Of a stretch of 64,000 nt of DNA, positions 25,066-36,547 are shown piece by piece. This DNA comes from Marvania coccoides (lineage: Eukaryota; Chlorophyta; Trebouxiophyceae; Chlorellales; Chlorellaceae): the NCBI GenBank assembly GCA_963854735.1, contig OY978098.1:558001-622000 (forward strand), written 5' to 3'. Positions within the stretch are counted from its first letter, which is position 1. The number at the start of each line of letters is the position of its first letter. Below the pieces are notes generated by a model that made no database searches, was not told where the DNA came from, and saw nothing but the letters and a program-made list of their open reading frames with translations. A program made the translations under genes and the position numbers.

Positions 25066-27636
25066 TCACTGTGCCATGGGTGTCGGCAGCGTGCCGTCCA
25101 CTGCCCCCTGGTTTCTCGCCTTTTCCAGCGCTTCCACCGCCTCCAGCGACAGCAGGCTCAGCCCGCCCGCGGTCCTGTCGTACGGCTGCGCCATGGACCG
25201 CATAAAGTCCCGCGCAATGGCTACCAGCATGTCAGTCGACAAATTCAAGTGGGAGTCACGCAGGTGCGAGGTGATCCAACGGGGCAGCTTGTCCCGCTTG
25301 TCCGCGCGCTGGTACCGCTTGTCCGCCAGCACCATCATGCCGTAGTCCGCCTTGGAACGAATGACCCTCCCCACGCACTGCGCAGCCTGCCGCACCGCGT
25401 CAAACGCCAGGTAGTCGCTCTCTTTGATCTGAAACGTCTCCCGCAGGTACTCCAGCCGCGCGCGCAGAATGCGGGACAGAGTATACTGGTACGGCACCCC
25501 AAACATTACCACGCACCGCCCGTAGTGTCTATCAAAGTCAATTCCTTCGGCTACCTTTCCCCGCGCTACCGACAGGAACACCGCCCCACGCCCGCAGTCG
25601 CACGCCCGCCGGTAGTTGTCCAGCGCCAGCGTGGTCTCCGCCACGTCCTGGGTCTCAATGAACACCAGTTTGTGCGACTGCAGCTCCTGCAGCACACCCA
25701 TTTCGTGCCACCGAGACACGATGGAGTCCATGTAGGAGTACGACACGAAAAAGCACACTATGCCGTCAGGCACCGCCGCGGCTAGGTCCACCAGCAGTCT
25801 GCCGTAGTTCCGGATCACCCCTGGGTCTCCTCGCATGTCAAATTTGGTGGAGACTGCCAGCTGGTCGGCGCCACGAGTGAGCACTACGGGGCACAGGCAG
25901 TCGCGGGTGAGCGTCATGTTGAGAGAAGCCAGCGCCACGGGGTGGAAATTTAGAATGCGGGGGTACAGGTCGATGGGGCTGAGGGTGCCAGACGTGATGA
26001 CCACCGTCTGGTATTTTGAGAAAACCGGGCGCATGGCTAGAGACGCGTCCAGGCACGACAGTTGAATCACAGGGTCGGGGACGGACGGCAGGCGGTCGTC
26101 GAAGGGCTCAGTAATGACCGCAAAGCCTTTTGTGTAGGTGGCCACCAAGGTAGCGAAGTCGGAAACAAGATGCACTGGACCGTAGTCGTCGGTGGCCGTG
26201 ATTTCCAGCGTCTTCATGAGCGACACCAGCCGGTCGTAGCAGAATTTCAGCGATTTGGGGTCGATGGCGACGTCCGTCTGCAGCGCCGCCAAAAAGGCCG
26301 AAGGGTCCTCGCTCATGACGCTGCGCACCTCCAGCCGCCGCCGCAAGAAACCCAAAAACCGCTGCATAAAGGCTACAAAGTGCTCTGCCCGCCGAATATT
26401 GCCTGGGACTGCTTCTCGCAGCACATCTTCGGGCAGCACTGGATTGGCCAGCCACTGCGCCACCTCAGGCGCTCCAGACGCCGCGCTGGAGCCTGCCTGC
26501 GGCTGGAGGACGGCCTGAAGCGCCCCTTGCCCCGCCAGCCCCGCCACCAGTCGCCGATACTCGTCCCTCAGCCGCCCAGCATCCGTCTCCTTCACTCGGT
26601 CGATCTCTCGCCGCAGGGAGGTCAGGTTGCGCCCCGCTGCGTCCAGGGTTTGCTGCCTCAGGTTGACGCTGCATTTTGAGGGGTTTCAAGATAATTTTGG
26701 TGAGAAAACAAAACGGGTATGGCACCTGCCTGGAATAATAACAGGTGAATTATTCTCGCCGACCAAAATAAAAATAACAAGTTTTCCCCCTTCAAAAGCT
26801 ATGTGCCTGCTCACCTCAGCGCCTCAATGCAGACGTTGTCGATGTTGTGCGCCTCGTCAAACACCACCACCGCCTCCTTTTCCATCTCCCGGCTCACCAT
26901 TGCCGACACCTTCGGATCCAGCATGTACTGGTAACTGAACACAACCACGTTGGAAAACGCAATCATGTGGCGCGCCAAAAAGTAGGGGCACCACCCTTTC
27001 TTCCGCCCCATCATGCGCAAATCATGCAAAGTGTACACGCCAGCGTCTAGCCTCCCCTCTGGCCCCGCAGCATCCAGCCCCTCGAAAAAGTCGCAGGTTT
27101 CCACCGACTCGGGCTCGCTGGTGGCTTTTTCTCGCACCCAGGGCGCCATCAGCCGCATGCACTTTGCGTCAACGCTCTCCCGAGTGTTTTCTTCCACTAC
27201 CCGGGGGTGGATGCACAGATTTTTGCGGGAAGAGAGGCCTAGAGCCAGAATTTTGGGGGCCAGGCCGTCGGAGAAGTAGCGGGAGCGGTAGTCTATGAGC
27301 TCCTTCAGCTCTGCCAGCACCTTTTCCATCTCAGGAACGGTGCGGGTGCAGTAGACAAGCTTGCCCACCTCAGGGTGCGCCAGCTGGTAGGAGGTGATGA
27401 GTGACAGCAGGGTGATGGTCTTGCCGGTGCCCGTGGGCATCTGCGGGTGCAAAGGGGGCGTTGAGAAACAGCGGGCCTGGGAGTTTCAAGCAAAGATTAA
27501 ATTCATCTTTTACCTCGAGCAGGCAATGGCCTTTGGCGTCCAGCGCATGCTTGAGCTCCAGCATGTACTGGTACTGTTCGGGGTAAATATATTCATAGGG
27601 AAAGTACACCGTGAGGCCCTCGAGTTGGAACTTCAT
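25066..27636 (-). CDS. XPD/ERCC2/RAD3 DNA helicase of TFIIH
   Basis: Exons 27514-27636, 26815-27440 and 25066-26668 give 783 residues, near the usual 760. The 5'-3' helicase opens DNA in nucleotide-excision repair and is a structural part of TFIIH in transcription. Seen: start [20 protein letters not shown]; Walker A MPTGTGKT; four iron-sulfur cysteines in NLCIHP, DAKCMRL, ETCDFF and GWCPYF; DEAH box [23 protein letters not shown]; motif [25 protein letters not shown] (only part shown as motif QCVGRVIR). All key residues are present. It is divergent from MutS2 (start at 27903) with a 266-base spacer. Confidence 0.95.
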
Positions 27637-27902
27637 GTGTTTTAAAATAAAATCCTTTGATCACTTCCTAGATAAGCAGAGATTAGGGAGGCGGCCGAAA
27701 GCGCACATCGGATTATACTCATTTGTAAAATTTTAATGTATTGAATTTTTTGAAACGAGGCTTAAATCACGGCAACAGTATTCACAAGTGAGACACCACA
27801 AAATTTCACGCAAGCTTTGATTCTAAAAAATTAATTTAATAAATTTAATTACTGCAGAAGGCAGCCATCTAGCTCCCTGATAGCGAAAATGTGCCACATT
27901 TT

Positions 27903-30900
27903 ATGTTGAACAGATTTAATAGCTGCTCCAGGCAGCAAGCTCACCACCTATTTGGGGGCTCTAGGGCCGGGAGAAGCAGCCTGCCATGCGTTACGTCGCC
28001 CCTCCAGCCCCACCGTGCGGAGAGACCCGACAGGGAGGCTGCTAGGTCCGGAAGCTCGGCAGCAACTCTGGACAGTTCTGTGGCTCCCTCCAGCAGCACT
28101 GCAGCGGCAGTTACCGACGCACGACCCTCTCTCTTTCCCGCTGCGGCCCCTCCTTTGGACAGGAGATCTTTAGGGGAGGCAGAGCGAGAGTCTTTAGAGT
28201 TGTTGGGATGGACTGAGCTTTGCCGGCAAGTGGCCAGCCACTGCAGCACGCCCATGGGCGCCCAACAGGCCATCGGCGGCCATTTACCGTCGGGGAGGAC
28301 CCTGGAGGAGAGCCAGGCGCTGTTGAGCCAGACTCGAGAGGCCTTTTCTTCCGGGCAATACTTCCTCAATTTTTCGGGCATTTTCTACTTGGAGCGTGCT
28401 TTGGACGCGGCGGAAGCTGGCCAGGGGCTGCACCCGCTGGTTGCCGGCGCCGTGGCCACCACGATGGCTGCGGCAGCGCGGCTGGGGCGGGCTGTTGCTG
28501 ACGGAGGTGAAGCCACGATGGCGCTGCAGCAGCTGAGCGCTGACATCGCTGGCGCGCTACCGGACCTCCAAGCTGCCATCCAATCGTGCATCAACGTAAA
28601 TTTCTTTCCCAAACTTCCCAACCGTCTTTATTCGCCTTCAGTATTGCCACGAAATATTGCACTTCATTTATTTTGAATTTAATTTTAATTTCTTTACCAA
28701 CAACGCACGGTTTTCTGCGCAGGTGACTGAAGGGCGGGTGCTGGACTCCGCCAGCCCTCTCCTAGCGCAGACCCGCTCACAGCGGCAGCTCAATCTTTCT
28801 GCCGTTCGTCGGACAGCAGACGAGTGGGCCAAGACGCTCTACGACAGCGGCGCGTCAGAGCGGCAGCAGGTGGTGCTGCGGCGCGACCGGCTGTGCGTCC
28901 CCGTGCGATCGGGGCGGCAAGCTGAGCTCCCCCGTGGCAGCGTTGCTTTAGCGACCTCCGCTTCCGGAAACACTGTATACATGGAGCCGCAGCCGCTGGT
29001 GGCGCTGAACAACGCGGAGGCGGCGTTGGGGGCGGCGGAGAGGGAGGAAGAGGACCGAATAATGGGGGAGATTAGCGCTGCGGTGGCGGCAGCTGCCCCG
29101 GAGATTCGCCGCATTTTGCAGGCGGTGGCTGCGCTGGACATAGCTTCCGCCAGAGCGAGGCACGCGCGGTGGTGCGGCGCGGTGGAACCCGAGATGCGTG
29201 CTGCGGGAGGAAGAAAGGAGGGGAAAAAAGGCATGCAGACCGTGAGCGTGCGTGGCGCGCTGCACCCGCTGCTGCTGGAGCCGCTGCTGCCGCCGCTGCC
29301 TCGCCCCCCGTTGCCTGAGGTCACCATGTCGATGGCGGACTCGGTCAACCTGGTGCCAGAGCTATGGACTCAGCGAGAAAACGAAATTCAAAAAGTGAAG
29401 CCCAAGCAGCCCAAGAGGAGGAACCCTACAGCTGGCGCTGCTGTTGCAAGTGGGGAACAAGACGAAACGCTGCTTCCAGTGGAGAGTAACAATGGAAATG
29501 GCAGCAGCAGTGCAGCAGCTGGTTCATCTGATGGTCCATCCGAGACCCTTTCTTCCTCTTCTTCGTCTGGGAAACGGTGGCCGGTGGCTATTGACCTCAT
29601 CGTGCCGCCCGGAAAGAGCGTGGTGGCTGTGACTGGCCCCAACACCGGCGGCAAAACCGCCTCGCTGAAAGCGCTGGGCCTGCTGAGCTTGATGGCCAAG
29701 GCTGGGCTGTTCCTGCCAGTCTCTTCGCAGCATGCAAATTACGCACAGCACGCGCAGCACGATGGCCCCCCAGCAGTGGTGAAGATGGCGTGGTTTGACC
29801 GCATTCTGGTGGACATTGGCGATGGCCAGTCGCTGCAGCAGAGCCTAAGCACATTCAGTGGCCATGTGCGGCGCCTGCGGGGCGTGCTGCGCGAAACCAC
29901 CCCCTCTTCTATCGTGCTACTCGACGAGGTCGGCAGCGGCACCGACCCGGGGGAAGGCGCCGCCCTGGCTGCCGCCCTGTTGCTGCGGTTGGCGGCGGGG
30001 CGGGCGGCGTTGACTTTCGCCACCACGCACCACGCGGAACTCAAGGAGCTGGCTACCACCCACCCTGCGTTTGTCAACGCATCTGTGGAGTTCGATGTGG
30101 CCACTTTGCGGCCCACGTATCGGCTGCTATGGGGAACTTCGGGCGACAGCAATGCGCTGGCAGTTGCACAAGGCCTTGGTTTCGATTCCAGAGTGGTTGA
30201 AGACGCCAGGCAGGTCGCGGCGCAGCTGGCAGCGGGAGGGGCGGATGGTGGGGCCCGCGCAGCGGCCCTGCAGCGCTCCCTGGAGGAGCAGGTGGCTGCG
30301 GCCGCGAAGGCTGCAGCAGCCGCTAAGCAGCGCCGAAAGGCGTGTGAGGCGGGCTTGAAGGAGGCGAAGAGCAGGCTGAAGGCGCAGGAAGATGCGCAAG
30401 AGGCTGCTCGTACCGATGCTGCAAAGTTTAAGGCTGCAACGGCAGAAGCGCAGAGAAAAGTGCGCTCCGTCGTTTCTGCCGCCAGCACCGGCGGGATGAC
30501 GTTTGAAGCAGCCCAGGCGGAGCTGCGGCGCATGGAGCGCTCCGTGGAGCGTACAGGCTTTCCAGTTATGGACCTTGATGTCGGCATCCAGCAATTGGCA
30601 ATACCAGACGGCTGGGCCCCTCAGCCTGGTGACAACGTAAAGGTGCTGAAAATGGGGGGCGCCGCGGGCGTGGTGGCGTCGCTGAGCAGCGGAGGAAAGT
30701 CGGTGACGGTGCGGGTGGGCACGCTGACGATGCAGCTCAGCGTGCAAGACTTGGCGCCAGCATCGGCATTTTCGTCTTCCAAAAAAGCAGGGTCAATGGC
30801 GACCCCCTCTTCTCCCTCCTCGGGGGCTTCATCCTCAATACACAGCGGCAGCGGTGGAGTTCCTCGCTCCAGGGGAGTGAAAGCCAGCGGGAGCAGTGGG

Positions 30901-31194
30901 TCTAGAGGCAACAGCAGCAGCGGGATGGCCGCGTTTACGGGGGTTCCCGTGGCGGTGCAGACCAGCCGCAACACCATCGACGTGCGTGGCATGGCCGGTA
31001 ATGAGGCTGCTTCTGAGGTGGGCACCATGCTGCGCACGGCAGGCAGAGGGTCAGTAATTTTTGTGATTCACGGGGTGGGCATGGGCAGGGTGAAGGCTGC
31101 GGTGATGGATGTCATTCGGCGCAGCCCTGCGGTGGCCAGGAGCGAGGAGGAGGAGAATTCGCGAGGAGGAGCCACCGTGGTGTATTTGAAATGA
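27903..31194 (+). CDS. MutS2-family ATPase with C-terminal Smr domain (plastid-type)
   Basis: Exons 27903-28595 and 28723-31194 give 1054 residues. The first 60 or so residues are Ser/Arg-rich and suit a plastid transit peptide. A MutS2 N-terminal and lever region leads to the ATPase with Walker A GPNTGGKTAS and Walker B IVLLDEVGSGTDPGEGAA, then a long Ala/Lys/Glu-rich coiled-coil stretch, a KOW-like VKVLKMGGAAGVV, a Ser/Gly linker and an Smr domain with NTIDVRGMAG and the HGVGMGRVK loop. Bacterial MutS2 suppresses recombination or rescues collided ribosomes; plant members are plastid-targeted with little known of their role. A Ser/Asn-rich insert lies just before the ATPase (about residues 470-520). 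The GTG at 27891 is in frame, but the ATG at 27903 is preferred. Confidence 0.92.
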
Positions 31195-32122
31195 AATTTT
31201 GTTTATTGATTTTTGAATAATTTGAGTTTTGATATTCATTTTCTAAAGTATTCGTTAGTATACTTTTCATATCGCAGCGCAATACGTGTAATTAGAAATA
31301 TAAAGCTCTTCTAGCAGGCAGGCTGGCAGGCAGTAGGCAGGCAATACTGAAGATCTCGGCCGCAGGCTTGAAAATTAGTCGAAATCTTATGTCAAACCAC
31401 GCAAAGCTGCCTTGCAGGATGGTGGCGTTTGCCAAATTCCTATTGAATTTGCCTCAAACCTGCTTAGCTCTAACTCTCCTTGGACACAGGGTTCCTTCGC
31501 TTTGTTTCTGCCGCAGTGTATTATTTCATTTTCACGTCAAATTTACAAACAAACAAACAAATTTACATACAGAATGTAGGAGCTTAATATCCTCGGAGTA
31601 TATTGGGCATATGAAAGAATGTCAACAGAATTAATCCTGAGATAATTGAGAGGCCGACCCGCTGTGTTTTAATTGGGCAGCATGGAATAGTTTCTCCGTC
31701 CCGCGCCGGGGACCCCCTCTCCCTCCCCTGCATGGCTCTGTGGAGGCGTTCTTATAGCACAGCAACAGCAAGTGATTGGGTTTTGAGGTCTGAAAGACCG
31801 GCCAGAAATTTCTGTGAACTAAATCACAGAGGGTATTGGAAATGATTTTTTCGATCAGCAATAAATTCGCCTCGGTTTGAACCTCATAAGCAGAATTGTT
31901 GCCCCAAGCGCAAGAATATCCTCTTCGGCGTTACATAACATTTTCATACACGCCTGGCAGCCGGCAGAAACGCGCCATTTATGGGGCAGGCTGAGGAAGC
32001 AAAACGGGTCGTGCTTCCGGCTCGCACTTCAATTTATCCACAATACTATTGCGTTCGGGCAGTTTCCACCCGGCCCGACACGCAGCAGCGACCGGCCACC
32101 GCGTCAGCAGCGCACAGACCCA
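31195..32122. other. Spacer between MutS2 and hexokinase
   Basis: About 930 bases, with the MutS2 3' UTR and the promoter and leader of hexokinase (both plus strand). Imperfect GGCAGGC-type repeats lie at about 31315-31345. No gene was recognised. Confidence 0.35.
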
Positions 32123-33781
32123 ATGGCAGGGCTGCCGATCATCTTGGGCGGGGTGCTGGGCTCGGCCGCTGCGGTGCGGCTCCTGGCGGCGCTCAGGCAA
32201 CGGGCAGCGCAGGAAGCGACCATGGAGGAGGTGGGAATCGACAAAAAACGTGTTGCTCACGAAAGTATTGAATTTTTCGATCACATTTCTCGATCACTTG
32301 CCTCGCAGTATCGCACGCTGCTCGTCGTTCCCCACGAAAAGCTGGTCGTCATCAAGGATGCGATGGCCAAGCAGATGGAACTCGGTTTGGCGGGCTCTCC
32401 AGATGGGCTGATGATGCTGCCATCTTTTGTTGACGTTTTGCCCTCTGGGTGAGCTTCTTCATGTCACTCAAAAAGCACCGAAATGCAGCTAAAAATTCCT
32501 CTCCCTGCACGCACACAACTCTCACATCTGTCCTGCATGCCATTTTGCAGCCACGAGCAGGGCGAATTCTTCGCCGTTGACTTGGGCGGCACCAACCTGC
32601 GAGTGATGTGGGTTTTGTTGGGCCCTGAGCGTGGACAAGTGCTGGACCAAGAGGTCCAAGAGTGGTCCATCCCTGACGAGTGCTATGACACCGACAACGG
32701 CCGCTTGCTGGACTGGGTAGCCGGAAAATCTCTGCAAGTAATGGCCCGCCATCCGCCGCCGCCAGAGTCCCCCTCCCCGCCCGTGCTGGGCTTCTGTTTC
32801 AGCTTCGCTTGCAAGCAGACCTCCTTGAGCGACGGCCGGCTGCTGCTGTGGACCAAAAGCTTCCGCGGGAGCGGCCTCATCGGCCAGGACGTTGTGGCAG
32901 CACTGACGGCAGCGTTTGCCGCCCGGGGGACCACCGTACGCATCCCTGCGCTGATGAATGACACTGTGGCTACGCTAGTGGCTCTACGGTACTCCGAGCC
33001 CGCCACCAGGGCTGGAATCATTCTCGGAACCGGCACAAATTGTGCCTACTTGGAAAGTACCGAGCGGTTCAAAACTCTGCCGCCCCGGGAGGCAGGCCAG
33101 CCGAGCCTGGGGCTGGAGATGGTGGTGAACACGGAGTGGGGGGACATGGGGGCCGCTGGCGACGCGGCAGGGGTGCTGCCACGCTGCCACGAGGACCTGT
33201 GGGTTGACTGCGCCAGCGCTAACCCTGGGCATGGGCTGTTTGAGAAGCTGATTGCGGGGCTGTACATGGGGGAGGTGGCGCGGCGCGTGATGCTACGGAT
33301 GGCGGAGCGTGGGGGGCTGTTCGGGGGGGTCGCTGACCACGGCATTGGCAGCAGGCTGGCGAGCGAAGGGACGTTCGGCTCCGCAGCGCTGTGCGCTGTG
33401 GACGAGGACGACAGCGAGGGACTGGAGGTGGTGGCAGACACGGTAAAAGGCGCGTTTGGGCTGCGGCGGGTGTCGAAACGAGATGCCGTGGTGGCGCAGG
33501 AAGTGTGCCGCCTGGTGGCAGCCAGGAGCGCAAGGCTGTGCGCTGCTGCCATTGCGGCGGTGTTAGCGCGGTGTGCAGGGGGCGCGGGGGAGCCGGTAGT
33601 GATTGCGGTGGATGGCTCTGTGTTTACTAAATATTTGGCCTTTCGGCGGCGGGTGAAGGAAGGCCTGGAGGAGCTGCTGGGGGAGGAGGCGGCAGGCGGG
33701 GTGAAGCTGGAGCTGGCGGAAGGCGGGTCGGTGGCTGGCGCGGCGTTCTTGGCCGCCGCCGCCGCGTCGAAGTCCTCTTGA
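32123..33781 (+). CDS. Hexokinase with N-terminal membrane anchor
   Basis: Exons 32123-32230, 32309-32448 and 32551-33781 give 492 residues, the usual plant size. The enzyme phosphorylates glucose or related hexoses with ATP. Seen: phosphate-binding FAVDLGGTNLRV, sugar-binding GFCFSFACKQTSLSDG with KSFRGSG, LMNDTVATL with the catalytic aspartate, GIILGTGTNCAYLE, EWGDMG and a C-terminal adenosine-site region VIAVDGSVF. Residues 3-22 (GLPIILGGVLGSAAAVRLLA) are hydrophobic, as in membrane-anchored plant hexokinases of mitochondria or plastid envelope. The first intron (32231-32308) is 78 bases with GT-AG ends and no in-frame stop, so retention would insert 26 residues; I infer it is spliced because the insert does not fit the family. 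Confidence 0.9.
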
Positions 33782-34101
33782 AATAAGACAAGAATTACAT
33801 TCATACGTATTGCACTGCAAAGGAATACAGCATAAATAAAAATTGAAAGGGGAAAATAAAAGAAAATTGAATTAATTCTGTATATGTCAGTTCAGGGACA
33901 AGCGGGGGGGGGGGGGGGGGGGGGGGGGGGGTAGGATGCGATACATGTATTTAGAGATGTCAAAGTCGTCATCATGGATGGATAAAAGTTATAGTCATAA
34001 GTTATGTTTGGTTGTGAACATTTATCTCTCGTTTTTTATCTGTGATCAAGTGCCTGCTGACTGGCCACTATGGGGAGGGGGTTATCGCGCTCTCGTAATA
34101 A
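33782..34101. other. Convergent 3' spacer with a poly-G tract
   Basis: Spacer between the 3' ends of hexokinase (plus) and ORC6 (minus). Apart from the poly-G run at 33904-33931 I see nothing in it. Confidence 0.4.
33904..33931. repeat. Poly-G tract of about 28 bases
   Basis: A run of about 28 G downstream of hexokinase. It could form a G-quadruplex on the plus strand and is a likely site of sequencing or assembly length error. Confidence 0.85.
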
Positions 34102-35269
34102 TTATGTGCGAAAGGTAGTGGGGCTCACTGCCCGAGGCTTCTCAGCTCCAGAGAATTCCAACACAGCCTGCCTCAGCATGTTTTCAGTGACAGCGCTGCC
34201 GCTCTTCCGGCGCTTCAAGCTGCTGCTGCGCGTCATGCGCATCTCCTCTTCGTTCTCCTTCTCCCCGTTGTCTTCCTCCTCCTCATCGTCCTCTGCCGGC
34301 AGCATGCGGACGTCCCCCATGGCCTGCTGGCTGCCGCCAGAGCCCCACTCGGCGGCGTCTTCGCTGCCGCTCTCCTCCCGATCCTCAGGCCCCGCAGAAG
34401 ACGGCCGTCCCCGCCTGGGCGCTTTCTTTTTCTGCTTGCCGCCGGCGCCGGAGCTCTTCTCCGCAAGCTCGGGCATCAGCTCCGCCGCAGAGGCCACCGT
34501 TCGGTGAAACTCCCTGGAGGTGAGTCCCAGCGAGGCGAGGAGGCGGTCCTTGGCGACTTTGACGCGGTGCTTTCTTGCCACGAGGAAGAAAGAGGCAGCT
34601 AGGAAAACGGGGCTGGAAAGGTCGGCCTGGGCCCGATCTGCGGGGAGCATGCCTTCCACCAGGCGCTGCTTGTAGGCGGCCAGGGCGGAGCGCACTGAGA
34701 GGTCCAGCCGGGCGCAGCCAAACTGGATGCAGAGGTCTCTGGGGGAGGCACCGCTGCGCACACCCAACACCTTTTGCAGCATTGCGCGGGCGTTTTTGTA
34801 GACCTGCTGGGAGGTGCCGCAGCACTGGATGAGCGCCGCGGTGTTTGCGGGGACTTGGAGGCTGCGGGAAGGAGTGAAAACAGCGAATGGTTCAAAAACA
34901 TGTGTTTGAATTTGAAATTTCGAAGCCGGAGAGAGAGTTGATTAGAGCAAAATGGTCAGAGTGAAGACTGTACAACTCACGTCATGCAGGCGAGGTCCAC
35001 GCAGACGGCCGCTTTGCAAATGGCAGCCTGCAGCAGCGAAATGTATTGGGGCAATTTGATCAAACGGAGTGGCAATGGCGTGATAAACGTGAAGAATAAG
35101 GCGATCTCAGCACTAAAACCAGGGGCATCGAATGCAAACTCACGCTTCCCATGGCGTTGGGTCCCAGTTTGGCGCTTGCAAGCCGCATGTATTCACACGC
35201 CTTGCCCTCAACTTGCTGGGCCTCTCCGACCAGGCCCAGCCTCTTCACCAGCAGCCTAACGTCGCCCAT
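34102..35269 (-). CDS. Origin recognition complex subunit 6 (ORC6)
   Basis: Exons 35144-35269, 34981-35027 and 34102-34861 give 310 residues. ORC6 binds DNA through TFIIB-like cyclin folds and is needed to load MCM helicases at origins. Seen: VRLLVKRLGLVGEAQQVEGK and CEYMRLASAK at the N terminus, AAICKAAVCVDLAC, the second fold with ARAMLQKVLGVR, and CIQFGCARLDLSVRSALAAY, all matching the ORC6 pattern. The last 130 residues are acidic and basic low-complexity sequence, probably disordered. The 47-base middle exon is required to join the folds in frame. The gene is divergent from PPP4R2 with a 238-base spacer. Confidence 0.85.
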
Positions 35270-35507
35270 GGTGAGTGATGAAAGTATTTTAAAATAAAAT
35301 AATTGAAGTTATCGTTGAAATTTCAAAAAATATTATTCAATTTCAAAACCTTGAAAGCAGTCGCAGCAGGCTGCAGTATAAAACTTTTCACAAGCTTTCA
35401 CACGCTCGCCTATACCTTAATCCCATTTAATTGCATATGTCTGCAAAACCGGCGCTCCCGTTGTTGCGATAATAAATAGTGCACACAAGATTTTTTTTTC
35501 AAATAAA

Positions 35508-36547
35508 ATGGTAGATGAACAAGCGACCGCCCCGGCGGAAGCGTGTGGCATGGAGTGCGATGATGCCGTTATCGCAACGGCAGAAGAACTCGAGCACTTC
35601 TGTTCGTGAGTCGAATAAAAAACTCCTCTGATCATTTCCCTCTTTTATTCACCCATCGCTTGGTTTCTCACAGATCCAGGGATCCACCAGCGTCAGTCAC
35701 CCCTCAAATCAGAGGCGCCATCGCGGAGACGGCGCTCACCGGCCTGGTGCGCTACCCTTGGAGCCTCTTAGCCCCAGTCCTCCACCGGCTATTAGACTCC
35801 GCTTTAGACGCTTTCCCCAGCGAAGAAGAAATCGGTCCGCCTCGCCCCATGCTGGAAGACCTCTCAGAAGAAGCCTCCCGCGCCTCCCTGCACTCCCTTC
35901 TCTCGGAATTCCAAGCCCCGCCCTTCACCCTCCAGCGCCTTTGCGAAGTGCTGCTGGAGCCTGGAAAGCAGTACAACCGGGCCGACAAGCTCGCTCTGGC
36001 CATCGAACGCCTGCTGCTGGTCAGCAGCACGCTGCAAGTAGCCAGCGCGCCCCCGCCGCCCCCCACTTTAGCCTTGTTAGGCCCAGTGAACGAAAATCCG
36101 CCTTCGCCGTATGCAGGGCAGCCCCCAGCTGGCCCTGCGGCGCAGCACGAGGGCCCTGGGGGGCCGCATTCGATTCCCAATGGCATGGCCATGGGCTCGG
36201 ACGAGTACGCGATATTTGTGGGGGCTGAAGCAGCGCCGGCAGCCGGAGGGCCGCTGTCCCCAACGCTTGGAATGGAGAGGCAGCGCTCGCCGCCACCGCT
36301 GGGGCCAGCGGAGGTGCTGCAGGCAGAGGCGTTTGCGGAGGCGGCGCTGGCATCTGCGGAGCCCGACGGCAGTTCGGCAGCGGCAGGAAGAGCACTGGAA
36401 ATAGCGGCGACTGCGCCAACACCCGAAAGCGACCCTGATCCCCCGGTGAATGGTGCCGCTGCTCAACAGCGGCAAGATCAGGGTGGTGGGGGGGGGGGGG
36501 GCGGAAGAGCCTCGGCAGGAGCAGTCAGAAAATGCAACTGCGGCTGA
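35508..36547 (+). CDS. Protein phosphatase 4 core regulatory subunit R2 (PPP4R2-like)
   Basis: Exons 35508-35605 and 35674-36547 give 323 residues. PPP4R2 binds the PP4 catalytic subunit and targets it, for example to DNA-damage substrates. The core motif FTLQRLCEVLLEPGKQYNR followed by KLALAIERLLLVSSTL is diagnostic; YPWSLLAPVLHRLLDSALD upstream also fits. The C-terminal 180 residues are Pro/Gly/Glu-rich and not conserved. A run of 14 G at 36488-36501 lies inside the coding region. After it the called frame reads RASAGAVRKCNCG, while the next frame reads AEEPRQEQSENATAAEAAAV to a TAA at about 36584, which resembles the acidic tail of the family better. A length error at the homopolymer is therefore likely. 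Confidence 0.8.
36488..36501. repeat. Poly-G tract of 14 bases inside PPP4R2
   Basis: A homopolymer inside the coding exon, encoding Gly. Its length sets the downstream frame; see the PPP4R2 entry. Confidence 0.8.

Noticed and set aside
31855..31890. tRNA B-box-like sequence (GGTTCAAACC on the minus strand)
   Set aside because: Flanking bases do not form a T-stem and no acceptor stem or anticodon arm could be drawn.
32231..32308. Reading the hexokinase first intron as coding
   Set aside because: It is AT-rich like other introns here, has GT-AG ends, and the 26 extra residues do not fit the family; recorded as a finding in case of retention.
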